From positions 62,001-126,000 of the forward strand of contig CBDDBN010000026.1 of the NCBI GenBank assembly GCA_965225735.1: DNA of 64,000 nucleotides, written 5' to 3'. This DNA comes from Denitrobaculum sp965225735. GTDB taxonomy: Bacteria; Pseudomonadota; Alphaproteobacteria; Kiloniellales; Kiloniellaceae. The notes below the pieces were generated by a model that saw only the letters and a list, made by a program, of their open reading frames with translations, had not been told where the DNA came from and made no database searches. A program made the translations under genes and the position numbers. Shown one piece after another: positions 1 through 9,072 of the stretch (its first letter is position 1; every line of letters begins with the position of its first letter).

Positions 1-15
1 TTTGGGCAGCAGTCT

Positions 16-918
16 GTGAATGACGAGAAAACCGCGATGACTCAAATGCCAGACCGGCCTCCTAGCGACTTCGAAGATCTGACCCAGGCCATCCGCGATC
101 ACTACGACAGCCTCAGCAAGACCTACCAAAAGGTCGCTCATTTCGTTACGCAGAATCCAAACGATGTCGCCATGCTTTCGGTGAACGCTCTTTCGGCGCG
201 CTGCGGGGTGCACGCTTCAAGCCTGGTGCGCTTTGCCCAACAATTCGGCTTCAAAGGCTTTAAGGAGTTACAGGTTGTCTTTCAGAGCCGGCTGGCAACA
301 GCGGCACCCAGCATCGACAATCGCTTGGAGACACTGAAGGGTAAATCCGATCTGCGCGACCACGAGGGCATGAGAAGATTTCTCGGCAATCTGGCGCTTC
401 GCGACATTGCCGCGTTGGAACGACTTATCGCTGATGTTTCAGAGGAGGATCTGGTCAGCGCCGTCGACCTGCTAGCACAGGCCGAAACGATTTATCTCTT
501 GGGGCAACTACGGTCGGATCCTGTCGTCAATGTATTGCGCTACATCCTGACCATGCTCGAACAAAAGGTCATTCCTCTCGACGGCGCAGGCGGACTGGCG
601 CCTCACACTGCGAAAGTCATAACAAGGGATGACCTTCTCCTAGCAGTTTCCTTCCGTCCCTATGCGCCCGAAACAGTCGACATTGTAACGAACGCTACGG
701 TTTGCGGCGTGCCGATCATCTCGATATCCGACAGCAGTCTGTCTCCACTGGCTAAAGTCGCCACTGTTTTCTTCACGCTACCCGAAGATGAACCTCCCTT
801 CTCGCAGACACTCGCGGCACCTATCTGTCTCGCGCAGGCCTTGATGATCGCCTTGGCATCGCGTCTGCAAAACGACGATGCGTACCCACACATCCCGGTG
901 GCGACAGAGGGATATTGA
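16..918 (+). CDS. MurR/RpiR-family transcriptional regulator (HTH + SIS)
   Basis: A 300-residue cytoplasmic DNA-binding regulator. Residues about 20-95 form an RpiR-type helix-turn-helix (YQKVAHFVTQNPNDVAMLSV then a CGVHASSLVRFAQQFGFKGF helix pair). Residues about 125-280 form a SIS sugar-phosphate/effector domain (TIYLLGQLRSDPV, then ISISDSSLSPLAKVA). Family members sense phosphosugars or other catabolites and control adjacent catabolic genes. The inositol-dehydrogenase-like gene follows about 80 bases downstream on the same strand, so it is a probable target. The start used is a GTG six bases before a possible alternative region; an in-frame ATG lies at position 37. The upstream promoter is outside the window. 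Family assignment is firm, effector unknown. Confidence 0.9.
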   Translation: MNDEKTAMTQMPDRPPSDFEDLTQAIRDHYDSLSKTYQKVAHFVTQNPNDVAMLSVNALSARCGVHASSLVRFAQQFGFKGFKELQVVFQSRLATAAPSIDNRLETLKGKSDLRDHEGMRRFLGNLALRDIAALERLIADVSEEDLVSAVDLLAQAETIYLLGQLRSDPVVNVLRYILTMLEQKVIPLDGAGGLAPHTAKVITRDDLLLAVSFRPYAPETVDIVTNATVCGVPIISISDSSLSPLAKVATVFFTLPEDEPPFSQTLAAPICLAQALMIALASRLQNDDAYPHIPVATEGY

Positions 919-1001
919 CAGACCCAGCGACGGGCAAAGACGATTGCGGGGACCTCAGGTCATGCGAGGCTCAAAGCAGAAGCACATCTGGGAGGATGGG
1001 A

Positions 1002-2009
1002 ATGATCAGAATTGCCGTGCTGGGATGCGGTCGCATCGGCAGGATGCATGCGGCCAACATCGCTGCCCATCCTAAAGCGACTCTGACAGCGGTGTACGAC
1101 CTGCACACGCCCTTTGCTGCGGAGGTCGGCGAGACGCATGACGTCACTGTGGCCGAGAGCGCGGAAGCAGTCTTTGCCAATGCCGAGATCGATGCAGTAC
1201 TGGTCGCCACGGCGACCGAAACCCACGCCGACTACATCGAGATGGCGACAGCCGCCGGTAAGCCGGTGCTCTGCGAGAAGCCGATCGATCTCAGCCTGGA
1301 GCGGGTAAACCGCTGCGCCGAGAACATCAGGGGCCGTAACGTTCACATTCAGCTTGGTTTCAATCGGCGCTTCGACCCGGGTCACCGGGCTGCCCGCGAT
1401 GCCATGCTGGCGGGTGAAATCGGCGAACTCCACCAGGTCGTCATAACGTCCCGCGATCCCAGCATGCCGCCTAGAAGCTATCTGGAATCGGCCGGCGGTC
1501 TGCTGCGCGACATGACGGTCCATGATTTCGACCTGGCGCGTTTCATGCTGAACGACGAACCGGTCGAGGTGGTTGCGATGGCAAGCCCGCTGATCGATCC
1601 TGCGCTCGGTGCGGAACTCAACGATGTCGACAGCGCGATGATCATACTGCGCAGCGCCGACGGCAAACAGTGCCACATCAACAACTCGCGTACGGCCGTC
1701 TATGGCTACGACCAGCGGGTCGAACTACTCGGGACCAAGGGCATGTTGCTGAGCGACAACCGAAAACCACAGGAGATGAAACGCTTCACCGCGGAACAGA
1801 CGGAAACGGCGGCGCCTTATCTCCATTTCTTCATCGAACGCTACCAGGAAGCCTTCATGGCTGAGATCTCCGCCTTCGTCGAGGCCGTAGAAACGGGTTC
1901 TCCGCCAGAGGTCGGATTCGAGGACGGCCGCAAGGCGCTGATCCTCGCCGAAGCCGCCTATAAGTCGATAGCAGAAAAGCGCATCGTGCGGGTCGAAGAA
2001 ATCGGATAG
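1002..2009 (+). CDS. Gfo/Idh/MocA-family oxidoreductase, inositol 2-dehydrogenase-like
   Basis: An NAD(P)-dependent dehydrogenase of 335 residues, the usual family length. It opens with a Rossmann fold (IAVLGCGRIGRMHAANI, residues 3-20) and carries the family's EKP signature (CEKPIDLS) near residue 95. A C-terminal alpha/beta substrate domain follows with a DMTVHDFDLARF segment, where the conserved Asp and His are the expected catalytic residues. The ORF is open back to 915, but GGGAGGATGGG directly precedes the ATG at 1002 and the Rossmann strand starts there, so 1002 is preferred. Best guess is oxidation of an inositol or a related cyclitol/sugar. The iol partner genes are absent, so the substrate is uncertain. 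Confidence 0.88.
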   Translation: MIRIAVLGCGRIGRMHAANIAAHPKATLTAVYDLHTPFAAEVGETHDVTVAESAEAVFANAEIDAVLVATATETHADYIEMATAAGKPVLCEKPIDLSLERVNRCAENIRGRNVHIQLGFNRRFDPGHRAARDAMLAGEIGELHQVVITSRDPSMPPRSYLESAGGLLRDMTVHDFDLARFMLNDEPVEVVAMASPLIDPALGAELNDVDSAMIILRSADGKQCHINNSRTAVYGYDQRVELLGTKGMLLSDNRKPQEMKRFTAEQTETAAPYLHFFIERYQEAFMAEISAFVEAVETGSPPEVGFEDGRKALILAEAAYKSIAEKRIVRVEEIG

Positions 2010-2061
2010 TCTCCTCGGACTCGTCACAGCGCTGATAATCATCGACATACAGGGACACAGT

Positions 2062-2877
2062 ATGATCAAGAACGGATTGAAGACACTCTGGAGCCAGGGC
2101 AAACCCGCACTCAACGGCTGGCTCTCCATCGGCAATCCCTTTTCGGCGGAGATCATCGCGGCCCAGGGCTACGACGCCGTGACGGTCGATTTGCAGCACG
2201 GCGCGCTCGATTACAGCGATGCGGTGCCCATGTTGCAAGCCATGCGGGCGAGCGGTGTCACGCCCCTGGCGCGCGTGCCCTGGCTGGATGCCGGCGCGAT
2301 CATGAAGATGCTGGACGCCGGCGCTTACGGCATCATCTGCCCGATGGTGAACTCCCGTGCGGAAGCCGAAGCGCTGGTCTCTTACATGCGTTATCCGCCG
2401 AAAGGCACGCGCAGCTTCGGCCCAACCCGTGCCAATTTTTCCGCAGGCGCCAACTACGCCGCGGAGGCCAATGACGAAATCCTCTGCCTGGCAATGATCG
2501 AGACAGCCGAGGCCATGGCGAACCTGGAGGAAATCGTCACCACGCCAGGTCTGGACGGCGTCTACATCGGACCGGCCGATCTCACCCTGGGTGTCACCGA
2601 CGGCCGTTTGCCCCCAGGTTTCGACCGCGAAGAGCCAGAGATGATCGAGACCATCCAGAAGATCCTGGCCGCCGCCAGAGAGGCCGGTATCCACGCTTGC
2701 CTGCATTGCGGCAGCCCGGCTTACGCCGCCCGCGCCATCGGCTGGGGTTTCGATCTGGTGACTCTGCTGAACGATGTCCGCTTGCTGGCCTCCGCTGCCT
2801 CCGCGAGCGTTTCGCAAACGCGCGAACTTCTCGGCCAGGGATCGACGGAAGAGGCCACAGATACAACGGGTTACTAA
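2062..2877 (+). CDS. HpcH/HpaI-type class II aldolase
   Basis: A 271-residue TIM-barrel enzyme of the HpcH/HpaI family. These enzymes cleave 2-keto-3-deoxy or 4-hydroxy-2-oxo acids into pyruvate or glyoxylate plus an aldehyde using a divalent metal. Visible family marks are DLQHG (catalytic His, about residue 47), the metal-binding Glu in AMIETAEA (about 147) and the metal-binding Asp in YIGPADL (about 173). It follows the Idh-like gene by 52 bases and may act on its oxidised product. Its TAA stop abuts the stop of the convergent gene with no bases between. The real substrate cannot be read from the sequence. Confidence 0.88.
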   Translation: MIKNGLKTLWSQGKPALNGWLSIGNPFSAEIIAAQGYDAVTVDLQHGALDYSDAVPMLQAMRASGVTPLARVPWLDAGAIMKMLDAGAYGIICPMVNSRAEAEALVSYMRYPPKGTRSFGPTRANFSAGANYAAEANDEILCLAMIETAEAMANLEEIVTTPGLDGVYIGPADLTLGVTDGRLPPGFDREEPEMIETIQKILAAAREAGIHACLHCGSPAYAARAIGWGFDLVTLLNDVRLLASAASASVSQTRELLGQGSTEEATDTTGY

Positions 2878-3804
2878 CTAGAAGGCGACCTTGTCGCCGC
2901 CTTTCAGCTGCAACATCGCACGCGCCTCTTCCGGCGTGGCGATCTGCAGACCCAGGCCTTCTACGATGCTGCGCGCTTTCGCGACCTGTTCGGCATTGGT
3001 CTTGGCGAGTTGTCCAGGACCAATCCAAAGCGAGTCCTCCAGCCCGACCCGAACATTGCCGCCCATGGCGGCAGCGATGGCGGCGATGCGCATCTGATTA
3101 CGGCCCGCCCCCAGAACGGACCACTGATAGTCGTTTCCAAACAGCCGGTCGGCCGTGCGCTTCATGTGAGCCACGTCTTCGGCATGGGCGCCGATGCCAC
3201 CTAGAATACCGAAGACCGACTGCACGAAGAACGGCGGCTTAACCACGCCCCGGTCGGCAAAGTGGGCCAAGGTGTAGAGGTGCCCGATATCGTAGCATTC
3301 GATCTCGAAGCGCGTGCCGTTCTCGGCGCAGGTCGTCAGAATGTACTCGATATCGGCGAAGGTGTTCTTGAAGATCCGGTCGCGCGAACCCGCTAGATAC
3401 TCATATTCCCAATCGTGCTGCAGTTCCTTGAACCGCTCCAGCATGGGATAGAGCCCAAAATTCATCGAGCCCATGTTGAGCGACGCCACCTCGGGCTTGC
3501 AGTTGGCCGCTGGCGCAACCCGCTCCTCGATGGTCATGGTTGCCGCTCCGCCGGTGGTGATGTTGACCACACAGTCGCTGCGTTGTTTCACCACCTGTAG
3601 AATTGGCCGGAAAGCATCCACCGACTGGTCCGGACGACCGTCCTGCGGATCGCGGGCGTGCATATGGACAATGGCCGCCCCGGCCTCTGCCGCACCGATC
3701 GCCGCATCGGCAATCTCCGCGGCCGTCACCGGCAGATGCGGCGACATGCTCGGCGTGTGGATCGAACCGGTAACCGCGCAGGTGATGATGACTTTGCCGC
3801 TCAT
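2878..3804 (-). CDS. BKACE (3-keto-5-aminohexanoate cleavage / DUF849) family enzyme
   Basis: A 308-residue beta-keto-acid cleavage enzyme. BKACEs condense a beta-keto acid with acetyl-CoA, releasing acetoacetate and a new CoA ester. The zinc-binding HxH is present (IVHMHARD, H47 and H49), as is the late Glu motif RVGLEDSLW. The ORF is open back to 3924, but MSGKVIITCAVTG at 3804 is the standard family N-terminus and overlaps the upstream dehydrogenase stop by four bases (ATGA). Direct coupling to a 3-hydroxyacid dehydrogenase is the arrangement used for L-carnitine (dehydrocarnitine cleavage), so a beta-hydroxy acid is probably oxidised by the dehydrogenase and then cleaved here. Specificity is inferred. 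Confidence 0.9.
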   Translation of the reverse strand: MSGKVIITCAVTGSIHTPSMSPHLPVTAAEIADAAIGAAEAGAAIVHMHARDPQDGRPDQSVDAFRPILQVVKQRSDCVVNITTGGAATMTIEERVAPAANCKPEVASLNMGSMNFGLYPMLERFKELQHDWEYEYLAGSRDRIFKNTFADIEYILTTCAENGTRFEIECYDIGHLYTLAHFADRGVVKPPFFVQSVFGILGGIGAHAEDVAHMKRTADRLFGNDYQWSVLGAGRNQMRIAAIAAAMGGNVRVGLEDSLWIGPGQLAKTNAEQVAKARSIVEGLGLQIATPEEARAMLQLKGGDKVAF

Positions 3805-4751
3805 TCCGATATCTCTCCCAAGTCGTTTTGTACTTTGCTCTTGTGGGCCTGCAAGGCTGCAAGCCGTTCGTTGCGCCAGGCCGTCAAGGCCGTAAGACGC
3901 TCTGGCTCGGGCGCATGAGGCCAACTTTCGACAATCTTGTCGACGGGCGCTCTATCGAACACCTCTGAACCCGGCGGTTCCGCCAACAGCCGCTGATAAA
4001 AGCCGCCGTAACGCGCGCAGTAATCGCCGATCCCCTCCGGCGCGTTCAATTCAATCGTGGCAAAAGGTCCCATGAAAGACCAACGCAAACCCAGACCGTC
4101 CTTGACCGTCTTGTCGAGATCCTCGGGAGATACCACACCTTCCTGCACAAGCCGAAAGGCCTCGGCCAAGAGCGCACCCTGCAAACGGTTCAGCACGAAG
4201 CCGTCCGTCTCTCGCTTGATCATGACCGGCACCTGCCCGATGTCCCGGTAAACCTGCCAAGCTTGCTCGATAATCTCCGGGCTGCTCCAGGGGGCGCCGC
4301 AGACCTCGACCAAAGGCACCAGGTGCGGTGGATTGACCGGATGGCCGACGAGACAGCGCGCCCTGCCCTTCAAGTCTTCTGTAAAGCGTGAGGCGACGAT
4401 GGCGGAGGTCGAAGACGCAAGAATGGCTTGGGGTGGCGCACTCTCATCCAACTCCGCGAAGATCGCCTTTTTGATCTCCACATCCTCGGGACCGTTTTCT
4501 TGCACGAAGTCGGCTTCAGCTACCGCGTCAGCGAGGGTGTTGGCGACGGATATCTGCTGGACCACTGTATCCGCATCTCCAACCAGTCCGTGACGCTGCA
4601 GGATATCGCAGTCCCGCCTCAGGCTATCGTACAGGCTGGCGCGAACCTCAGAGGAGGGATCGCTCATGGATACGACCCAACCGGCGCGTGCGAAGACCAG
4701 CGCCCAGGCCCGGCCGATCAGTCCAGATCCAACGATGGCGGCGCGCGGCAT
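3801..4751 (-). CDS. 3-hydroxyacid dehydrogenase, L-carnitine / L-gulonate dehydrogenase-like
   Basis: A 316-residue NAD-dependent enzyme with the 3-hydroxyacyl-CoA dehydrogenase fold. Its N-terminal Rossmann motif is IVGSGLIGRAWALVF (residues 6-20), followed by the SSTSAI and GHPVNPPHLVPLVE segments that carry the catalytic Ser and His. GLGLRWSFMGPFATIELNAP is typical of the lambda-crystallin/L-gulonate 3-dehydrogenase and L-carnitine dehydrogenase subgroup rather than of beta-oxidation enzymes. Its four-base overlap with the BKACE gene supports a two-step oxidation-cleavage module. Carnitine is a reasonable candidate substrate because betaine-type enzymes follow downstream, but L-gulonate or another 3-hydroxy acid is possible. 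Confidence 0.85.
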   Translation of the reverse strand: MPRAAIVGSGLIGRAWALVFARAGWVVSMSDPSSEVRASLYDSLRRDCDILQRHGLVGDADTVVQQISVANTLADAVAEADFVQENGPEDVEIKKAIFAELDESAPPQAILASSTSAIVASRFTEDLKGRARCLVGHPVNPPHLVPLVEVCGAPWSSPEIIEQAWQVYRDIGQVPVMIKRETDGFVLNRLQGALLAEAFRLVQEGVVSPEDLDKTVKDGLGLRWSFMGPFATIELNAPEGIGDYCARYGGFYQRLLAEPPGSEVFDRAPVDKIVESWPHAPEPERLTALTAWRNERLAALQAHKSKVQNDLGEISE

Positions 4752-4867
4752 GGTGAGTTCCCTTCAGACAGTCGACAGCTCGGATCGCTTGATCGAAGAT
4801 ACTACTGTGAGACGCCGCGGGTCTGTCGAGCGATTCGCGCAAGATGATGCGAAAGGACGAAGAGATC

Positions 4868-5644
4868 ATGGATTTGGGGATCGAGGGACTGAGGGTCGTG
4901 ATCACTGCCGGCGCCGCTGGGATCGGACTCGAGACGGCACGGGCCTTTCGCGAAGAAGGCGCCAAGGTCACCGTCTGCGATGTCGACTCTCAAGCCGTTG
5001 AAGGCATCGCTGACGAGCTCCCGGGCGTTTCCGCCATCACCTGCGATGTGACCGACCGGAATGCTGTCGCGAGCTTTATCGAAGCTGCCGCGGATCGCAT
5101 GGGCGGTCTAGACGTTCTCGTCAATAACGCAGGCAACGCCGGGCCCACCGCCAAGGTCGAGGACATTAATCCGGAAGATTGGGATCGCTGCGTCGAGGTT
5201 TGTCTCACAGGCCAGTTCAATTGCACGCAGGTTGCGGTTCCTTACCTGCGCAAAAGCGACAACCCTTCCATCGTCAACCTCTCCTCCGCCGCGGGTCGCC
5301 ACGGCTTTGCCATGCGCACACCTTACGCTGCGGCCAAGTGGGGCGTGATCGGCTTCACCAAGTCTCTCTCGATCGAACTCGGCGGCGACGGCATCCGGGT
5401 CAACGCCATCCTGCCCGGCATCGTGGCCGGTGATCGGCAACGCCGGGTCATGGAAGCGAAGGCGCAACAAAAGGGCATGTCGGTCAAAGAGATCGAAGCC
5501 GAAGCCTTCTCCTACACCTCGATCAAGGACTACGTCACCCAGCGGCAGATTGCCGATCAGATCCTCTTTATCGCCAGCCCGCGTGGCCGAACCATCTCCG
5601 GGCAGGCCATATCGGTCTGCGGCGATATTAAGATGCTGGCTTAG
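4868..5644 (+). CDS. Short-chain dehydrogenase/reductase
   Basis: A 258-residue classical SDR. It has the nucleotide-binding TAGAAGIG (residues 13-20), the NNAG motif, the catalytic Ser in VNLSSAAG and YxxxK (PYAAAKWG). The first Gly of the canonical TGxxxGIG is replaced by Ala, which is tolerated in the family. The start at 4868 is preferred over 4844 because AAAGGACGAAGAG precedes it and the fold begins there. It is transcribed divergently from the BKACE/dehydrogenase pair with about 115 bases between, so the two units may share a control region. Substrate unknown; the context suggests a hydroxy acid or sugar acid. Confidence 0.85.
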   Translation: MDLGIEGLRVVITAGAAGIGLETARAFREEGAKVTVCDVDSQAVEGIADELPGVSAITCDVTDRNAVASFIEAAADRMGGLDVLVNNAGNAGPTAKVEDINPEDWDRCVEVCLTGQFNCTQVAVPYLRKSDNPSIVNLSSAAGRHGFAMRTPYAAAKWGVIGFTKSLSIELGGDGIRVNAILPGIVAGDRQRRVMEAKAQQKGMSVKEIEAEAFSYTSIKDYVTQRQIADQILFIASPRGRTISGQAISVCGDIKMLA

Positions 5645-5657
5645 GGAAGTGTGATGC

Positions 5658-6527
5658 CTAACGGGCCTGCAAAGCTGCACGTCTGGTAACCAACAAGGAT
5701 CCCAAGCCGGAAATCATGATGACGATAAGCCCGATCAGGGAATAGAGGTCTGGCCAATCGCCGAACACCAGAACGCCCAGGACCGTCGCAGAGATGAGCT
5801 GACTGTAGACCAGCGGCGCGATCAAACTCGCCTCCGCCATCCGGTTTGCGATCACGAGCAGATAGTTGCCCAACGCGGACGCGAAGGCACTGCCGAGTAT
5901 CAGCAGAGACGCGTTCAAGTCGAGAGACGGCAGCTCTAGACTCAGGCCGACCGGGGTGAGGATCACGGTCCCGATCATGAGCTGAGAGATCAAGAGGAAC
6001 CGCGGCCGGAATTCATGCGCGACCTTCTTCGTCGTCGCAAGGTAAGCGCCGTAAAAGACACCGGCCATCAGAGCAAAGAGAATGCCGGGCGTCGCGCCGA
6101 ACCCGGGTTTGACCACCAGCATCACCCCTAGGAATCCCAGCATCAGCAGGATGGCGCGCGACAGGGAAGGCCGTTCGCCCAGGAACAGAATCGCCAGAAT
6201 GTAGGAGACGATCGGGCCGATAAAGAAGGCCCCGAAAACATTTGCAATCGGTTCCGTCTTCAGAGCCGTCAGCATGCCGCAAATACCCCCGACGATCATC
6301 GCGGCGCGCAATAGAACCCGCCAGTCCTTGAGGTATGCCAACTCCTTGAGGCTTAAGCCGCTGAAGGGCAGCAGCAGGATGGCCGCCAGCGCGAAGCGCG
6401 ACCAGGCCACTAGAAAGGGATCCACACCGTTTTGGGTCAACAGCTTACCGGCGGTATCTCCCAAAACAATACAGGTGACAGCCGCGAACACGGTCGCAAT
6501 CAAACGCAGTAAATCCGGAGCGGTCAT
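5658..6527 (-). CDS. EamA/DMT-superfamily transporter
   Basis: An inner-membrane protein of 289 residues with about ten hydrophobic segments in two EamA repeats (first helices LLRLIATVFAAVTCIVLGD and LAAILLLPF). DMT proteins usually export amino acids or metabolites. The frame is open upstream to ATG 6602 and TTG 6611, but the first helix begins just after MTAPDLLRL at 6527 and the extra residues look non-membrane, so the shorter form is chosen without strong ribosome-binding-site support. It is the last gene of a leftward run starting at the DMGDH-like gene and is convergent with the SDR. Probably overflow or product export. Confidence 0.8.
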   Translation of the reverse strand: MTAPDLLRLIATVFAAVTCIVLGDTAGKLLTQNGVDPFLVAWSRFALAAILLLPFSGLSLKELAYLKDWRVLLRAAMIVGGICGMLTALKTEPIANVFGAFFIGPIVSYILAILFLGERPSLSRAILLMLGFLGVMLVVKPGFGATPGILFALMAGVFYGAYLATTKKVAHEFRPRFLLISQLMIGTVILTPVGLSLELPSLDLNASLLILGSAFASALGNYLLVIANRMAEASLIAPLVYSQLISATVLGVLVFGDWPDLYSLIGLIVIMISGLGSLLVTRRAALQAR

Positions 6528-6673
6528 GAAGGAAGTGTCTTTGCGATGGGAGGTCTCGCAGATACAGGAATAGAGACCGCACGACAACACCCCCTTCCGC
6601 ATGCGTGCCAACCACCTCCGACATAGCTCGCCGGGAGTCCTACAAATTCGCGGCTATGAGGAAGGCCTGGTCG

Positions 6674-7954
6674 TTACGCGTCGCGGATGTGCTGGGCTGC
6701 ATAAGCGATCGCATCCACAGTTTGGGCGATGTCCTCCTCCGTCAAGGCAAGCGAAGGATAGAGCTTGCCATCAGACTTGAAGATGCCCTTTTGCCTCAGC
6801 AGCTTATTGAAGTTTCTTCCCAGGCTGGCATCGCCGCGCAGAACACCGCGGTAGCCCGTTATCTTATCGGCTGCGAACACCACATCGAACAGTACCGGAT
6901 CGCCAACGATCTGATGGTCGACACCGGCTGAAGAAAGATGTTGTTCGATTGCCGACATGAGCGTCTTGCCATTCTGCCGCAAACGCTCGTAGCTGCCCGG
7001 TCGCCGCAGGATCTCCATGGTCTTCAGACCGGCTGCCGAGGCCAGCGGATTGCCGCTGAGGGTTCCGATTTGAAGGGTGAAGCCCTCTTCACCTGCCTTC
7101 GCCTTGTCGAAGTGGGCCATGATCTCCGCCTTGCCCGCGATGGCTGCCAGCGGCAGACCACCGCCGATAATCTTACCCAAGCTGCAGAGGTCCGGTGTCA
7201 CGCCGTAGAGTTCCTGCGCGCCGCCGTAGGCCAGACGGAAGCCAGTCACGACCTCATCGAAGATCAGCAGGATGCCGTGCTTTTCGGTTTCCTCGCGCAG
7301 GGCTTCCAGGAACCCAGGCTCCGGCGGGATCAGCCGCTGCAGCGGTTCCGCGATCACCGCCGCGATTTCACCGGCGTGCTCCGCAAGCAGGTTGCGCATG
7401 AAGTCGATGTCGTTGAAGGGCGCAATCAACATATGGTCGCGCACGGACTCGGGAATGCCTGCTGAATCCGGCACGGCCATGGGGAAGTTCGCCAGCTTCG
7501 TCGGCGCCAGGCTCATCAGCGCCTCCGCCGACATACCATGGTAACCGCCCTCGAATTTCACGATCTTGTCGCGGCCGGTATGGGCACGCGCCAGACGGAT
7601 GGCGTACATATCCGCCTCACCGCCTGTGCTGACGAATCGCACCTGCTCAGCGCAGGCCACCGCGGAGCAGATCTCTTCGGCCAGTTCGATCCCGCGCGCG
7701 TTGTTGGCGAAGAAGGTCATGCCCTTGCCGAGTTGCTCCTGCACCGCCTCGACGACTTCCGGATGGCCGTGCCCGAGCAGCATGGGCCCGGAGCCGATCA
7801 GGTAGTCGATGTATTCCTTGCCGTCTTCATCCCAGACCCGCGAACCGCGCCCCTCGCGGATGATGATGCCGGGATCGAAGTTGCCGAAGCCACCGCCGGG
7901 CAGCACCGCTTGCGCGCGGGCGATCCAGTCTTGCTGGGAGATATGGGCATCCAT
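6674..7954 (-). CDS. Class III PLP aminotransferase, glutamate-1-semialdehyde aminomutase-like
   Basis: A 426-residue pyridoxal-phosphate enzyme of the class III (omega/GSA) aminotransferase fold. The PLP-contacting Asp lies in LIFDEVVTGFR (D233) and the Schiff-base Lys in SLGKIIGGGLPL (K261). The GSA-type N-terminus VLPGGGFGNFDPG is clear. AAGGAAC sits ahead of the ATG at 7954, 13 bases from the preceding enolase-family stop. It is not the tetrapyrrole GSAM, because hemL normally stands alone and this gene is embedded in a catabolic operon. It probably transaminates a product of the enolase/demethylase steps. Confidence 0.87.
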   Translation of the reverse strand: MDAHISQQDWIARAQAVLPGGGFGNFDPGIIIREGRGSRVWDEDGKEYIDYLIGSGPMLLGHGHPEVVEAVQEQLGKGMTFFANNARGIELAEEICSAVACAEQVRFVSTGGEADMYAIRLARAHTGRDKIVKFEGGYHGMSAEALMSLAPTKLANFPMAVPDSAGIPESVRDHMLIAPFNDIDFMRNLLAEHAGEIAAVIAEPLQRLIPPEPGFLEALREETEKHGILLIFDEVVTGFRLAYGGAQELYGVTPDLCSLGKIIGGGLPLAAIAGKAEIMAHFDKAKAGEEGFTLQIGTLSGNPLASAAGLKTMEILRRPGSYERLRQNGKTLMSAIEQHLSSAGVDHQIVGDPVLFDVVFAADKITGYRGVLRGDASLGRNFNKLLRQKGIFKSDGKLYPSLALTEEDIAQTVDAIAYAAQHIRDA

Positions 7955-7967
7955 GGCTGTGTTCCTT

Positions 7968-9071
7968 TTATTCGAATACGCGGGCAGGTTCGCCGAGCAG
8001 ATCGGGATCGGGCGCCGCGCCGAGACCCGGGACTTCCGGTGGCGCGATCCGGCCATTGTTTCGCACCGGCGCCGCCGGGTCCAGACGCGGCGCAACGTAG
8101 CCGGAGAGATCGCAGACATTCAGGACGGCGTCCGGCGGTGTCGCTGCGCCGAGATGTAGCGCCGCCGCCGTGCAGATATCCGATCCCCAGGTATCCTCGA
8201 TACACATCTTCGCACCGAGATGCAGGCAAAGATCGCGCGCACGCCGCAGAGCGCTCAGGCCGCCGAACTTAGAGAGCTTGAGCGCGACCGCATCCATGCA
8301 GCCGAGTTCATAGGCCTGTAGCAACGACGCCGTGTCGTGCGCATTCTCGTCGAGTTTCATGGGCAGGCCGGTCGCTGCGCGCACCGCGGCGCAGTCTTCC
8401 AGGCGCGCGCAGGGCTGCTCGAGCATTACATCGAGATCTGCCACGGCCCGACCGACCCTAGTTGCCTCCAGCCGTTTGGCCCCACAGTTCCAATCGCCGT
8501 AGACCAACGGCCCTGGTCCGACCGCCTCGCGAACCATCCGCAGGCGGGCGACATCGGCCTGCCAGTCGTTGTCCGCACCGAGCTTCACCTGGAATTGCGT
8601 GATTCCGCTGGCCTGAGCTTCCTTGGCAATCCGCGCCATCTCCTCCGGCGCGATGCAGGTGATGGAGTGATAGAGCGGGAGGTCTTCACACTGCCGTCCG
8701 CCCAGGAGCCGGTAGAGCGGCAGACCCGCAGCCTTCGCGGTCAGATCCCAGAGCGCGATATCGATGGCAGACTTGGCATAGCGATGGTCTTGCAGATGGG
8801 CGTCGAGCTTGGCCATCACTGCTTCGGGGCCGACCGGATCTGCACCAAGCAGGACTGGCGCCATCTCCTCCACCGCCGGCTCAACACCCGCAGCATAGGC
8901 CGGAAGGTAATGGGGAATCGGACAAACTTCTCCCCACCCGCTCAAACCTGAATCGCAGTCCAGCCGCAGTACCACCGTCTCAACCGTCGCGCAGGCCTTG
9001 CCCGCCGCCATGTAGTAGGTCTCGTGGCTGGTCAGGGGAACGCGCCAGAGCGAGATGCGGGTAATCTTCAT
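7968..9071 (-). CDS. Enolase-superfamily (MR/MLE) enzyme, paralogue 3 of 3
   Basis: A 367-residue enolase-superfamily enzyme with an N-terminal capping domain (1-125) and a C-terminal barrel. The acid-base lysines are K163 (FQVKLG) and K265 (LKLSKFGG). The magnesium ligands are D193 (YGDWNCG), E218 (LEQPC) and D241 (KLDENAHD). A lysine on each face of the site is the arrangement of the racemase/epimerase/dehydratase group that includes hydroxyproline-betaine epimerase and cis-3-hydroxyproline dehydratase. The ATG at 9071 follows the previous gene's stop by one base; the longer open frame to 9374 is a shadow of that gene. An amino-acid or betaine substrate is inferred from neighbours. Confidence 0.9.
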   Translation of the reverse strand: MKITRISLWRVPLTSHETYYMAAGKACATVETVVLRLDCDSGLSGWGEVCPIPHYLPAYAAGVEPAVEEMAPVLLGADPVGPEAVMAKLDAHLQDHRYAKSAIDIALWDLTAKAAGLPLYRLLGGRQCEDLPLYHSITCIAPEEMARIAKEAQASGITQFQVKLGADNDWQADVARLRMVREAVGPGPLVYGDWNCGAKRLEATRVGRAVADLDVMLEQPCARLEDCAAVRAATGLPMKLDENAHDTASLLQAYELGCMDAVALKLSKFGGLSALRRARDLCLHLGAKMCIEDTWGSDICTAAALHLGAATPPDAVLNVCDLSGYVAPRLDPAAPVRNNGRIAPPEVPGLGAAPDPDLLGEPARVFE

Positions 9072-9072
9072 G

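Noticed and set aside
960..1676. 238-codon minus-strand frame
   Set aside because: Lies entirely inside the Gfo/Idh gene and shows no family features; a GC-rich shadow frame, as are most long antisense frames in this window.
6674..7954. hemL (tetrapyrrole glutamate-1-semialdehyde aminomutase)
   Set aside because: Same fold, but it is embedded between an enolase-family gene and an exporter in a catabolic operon.
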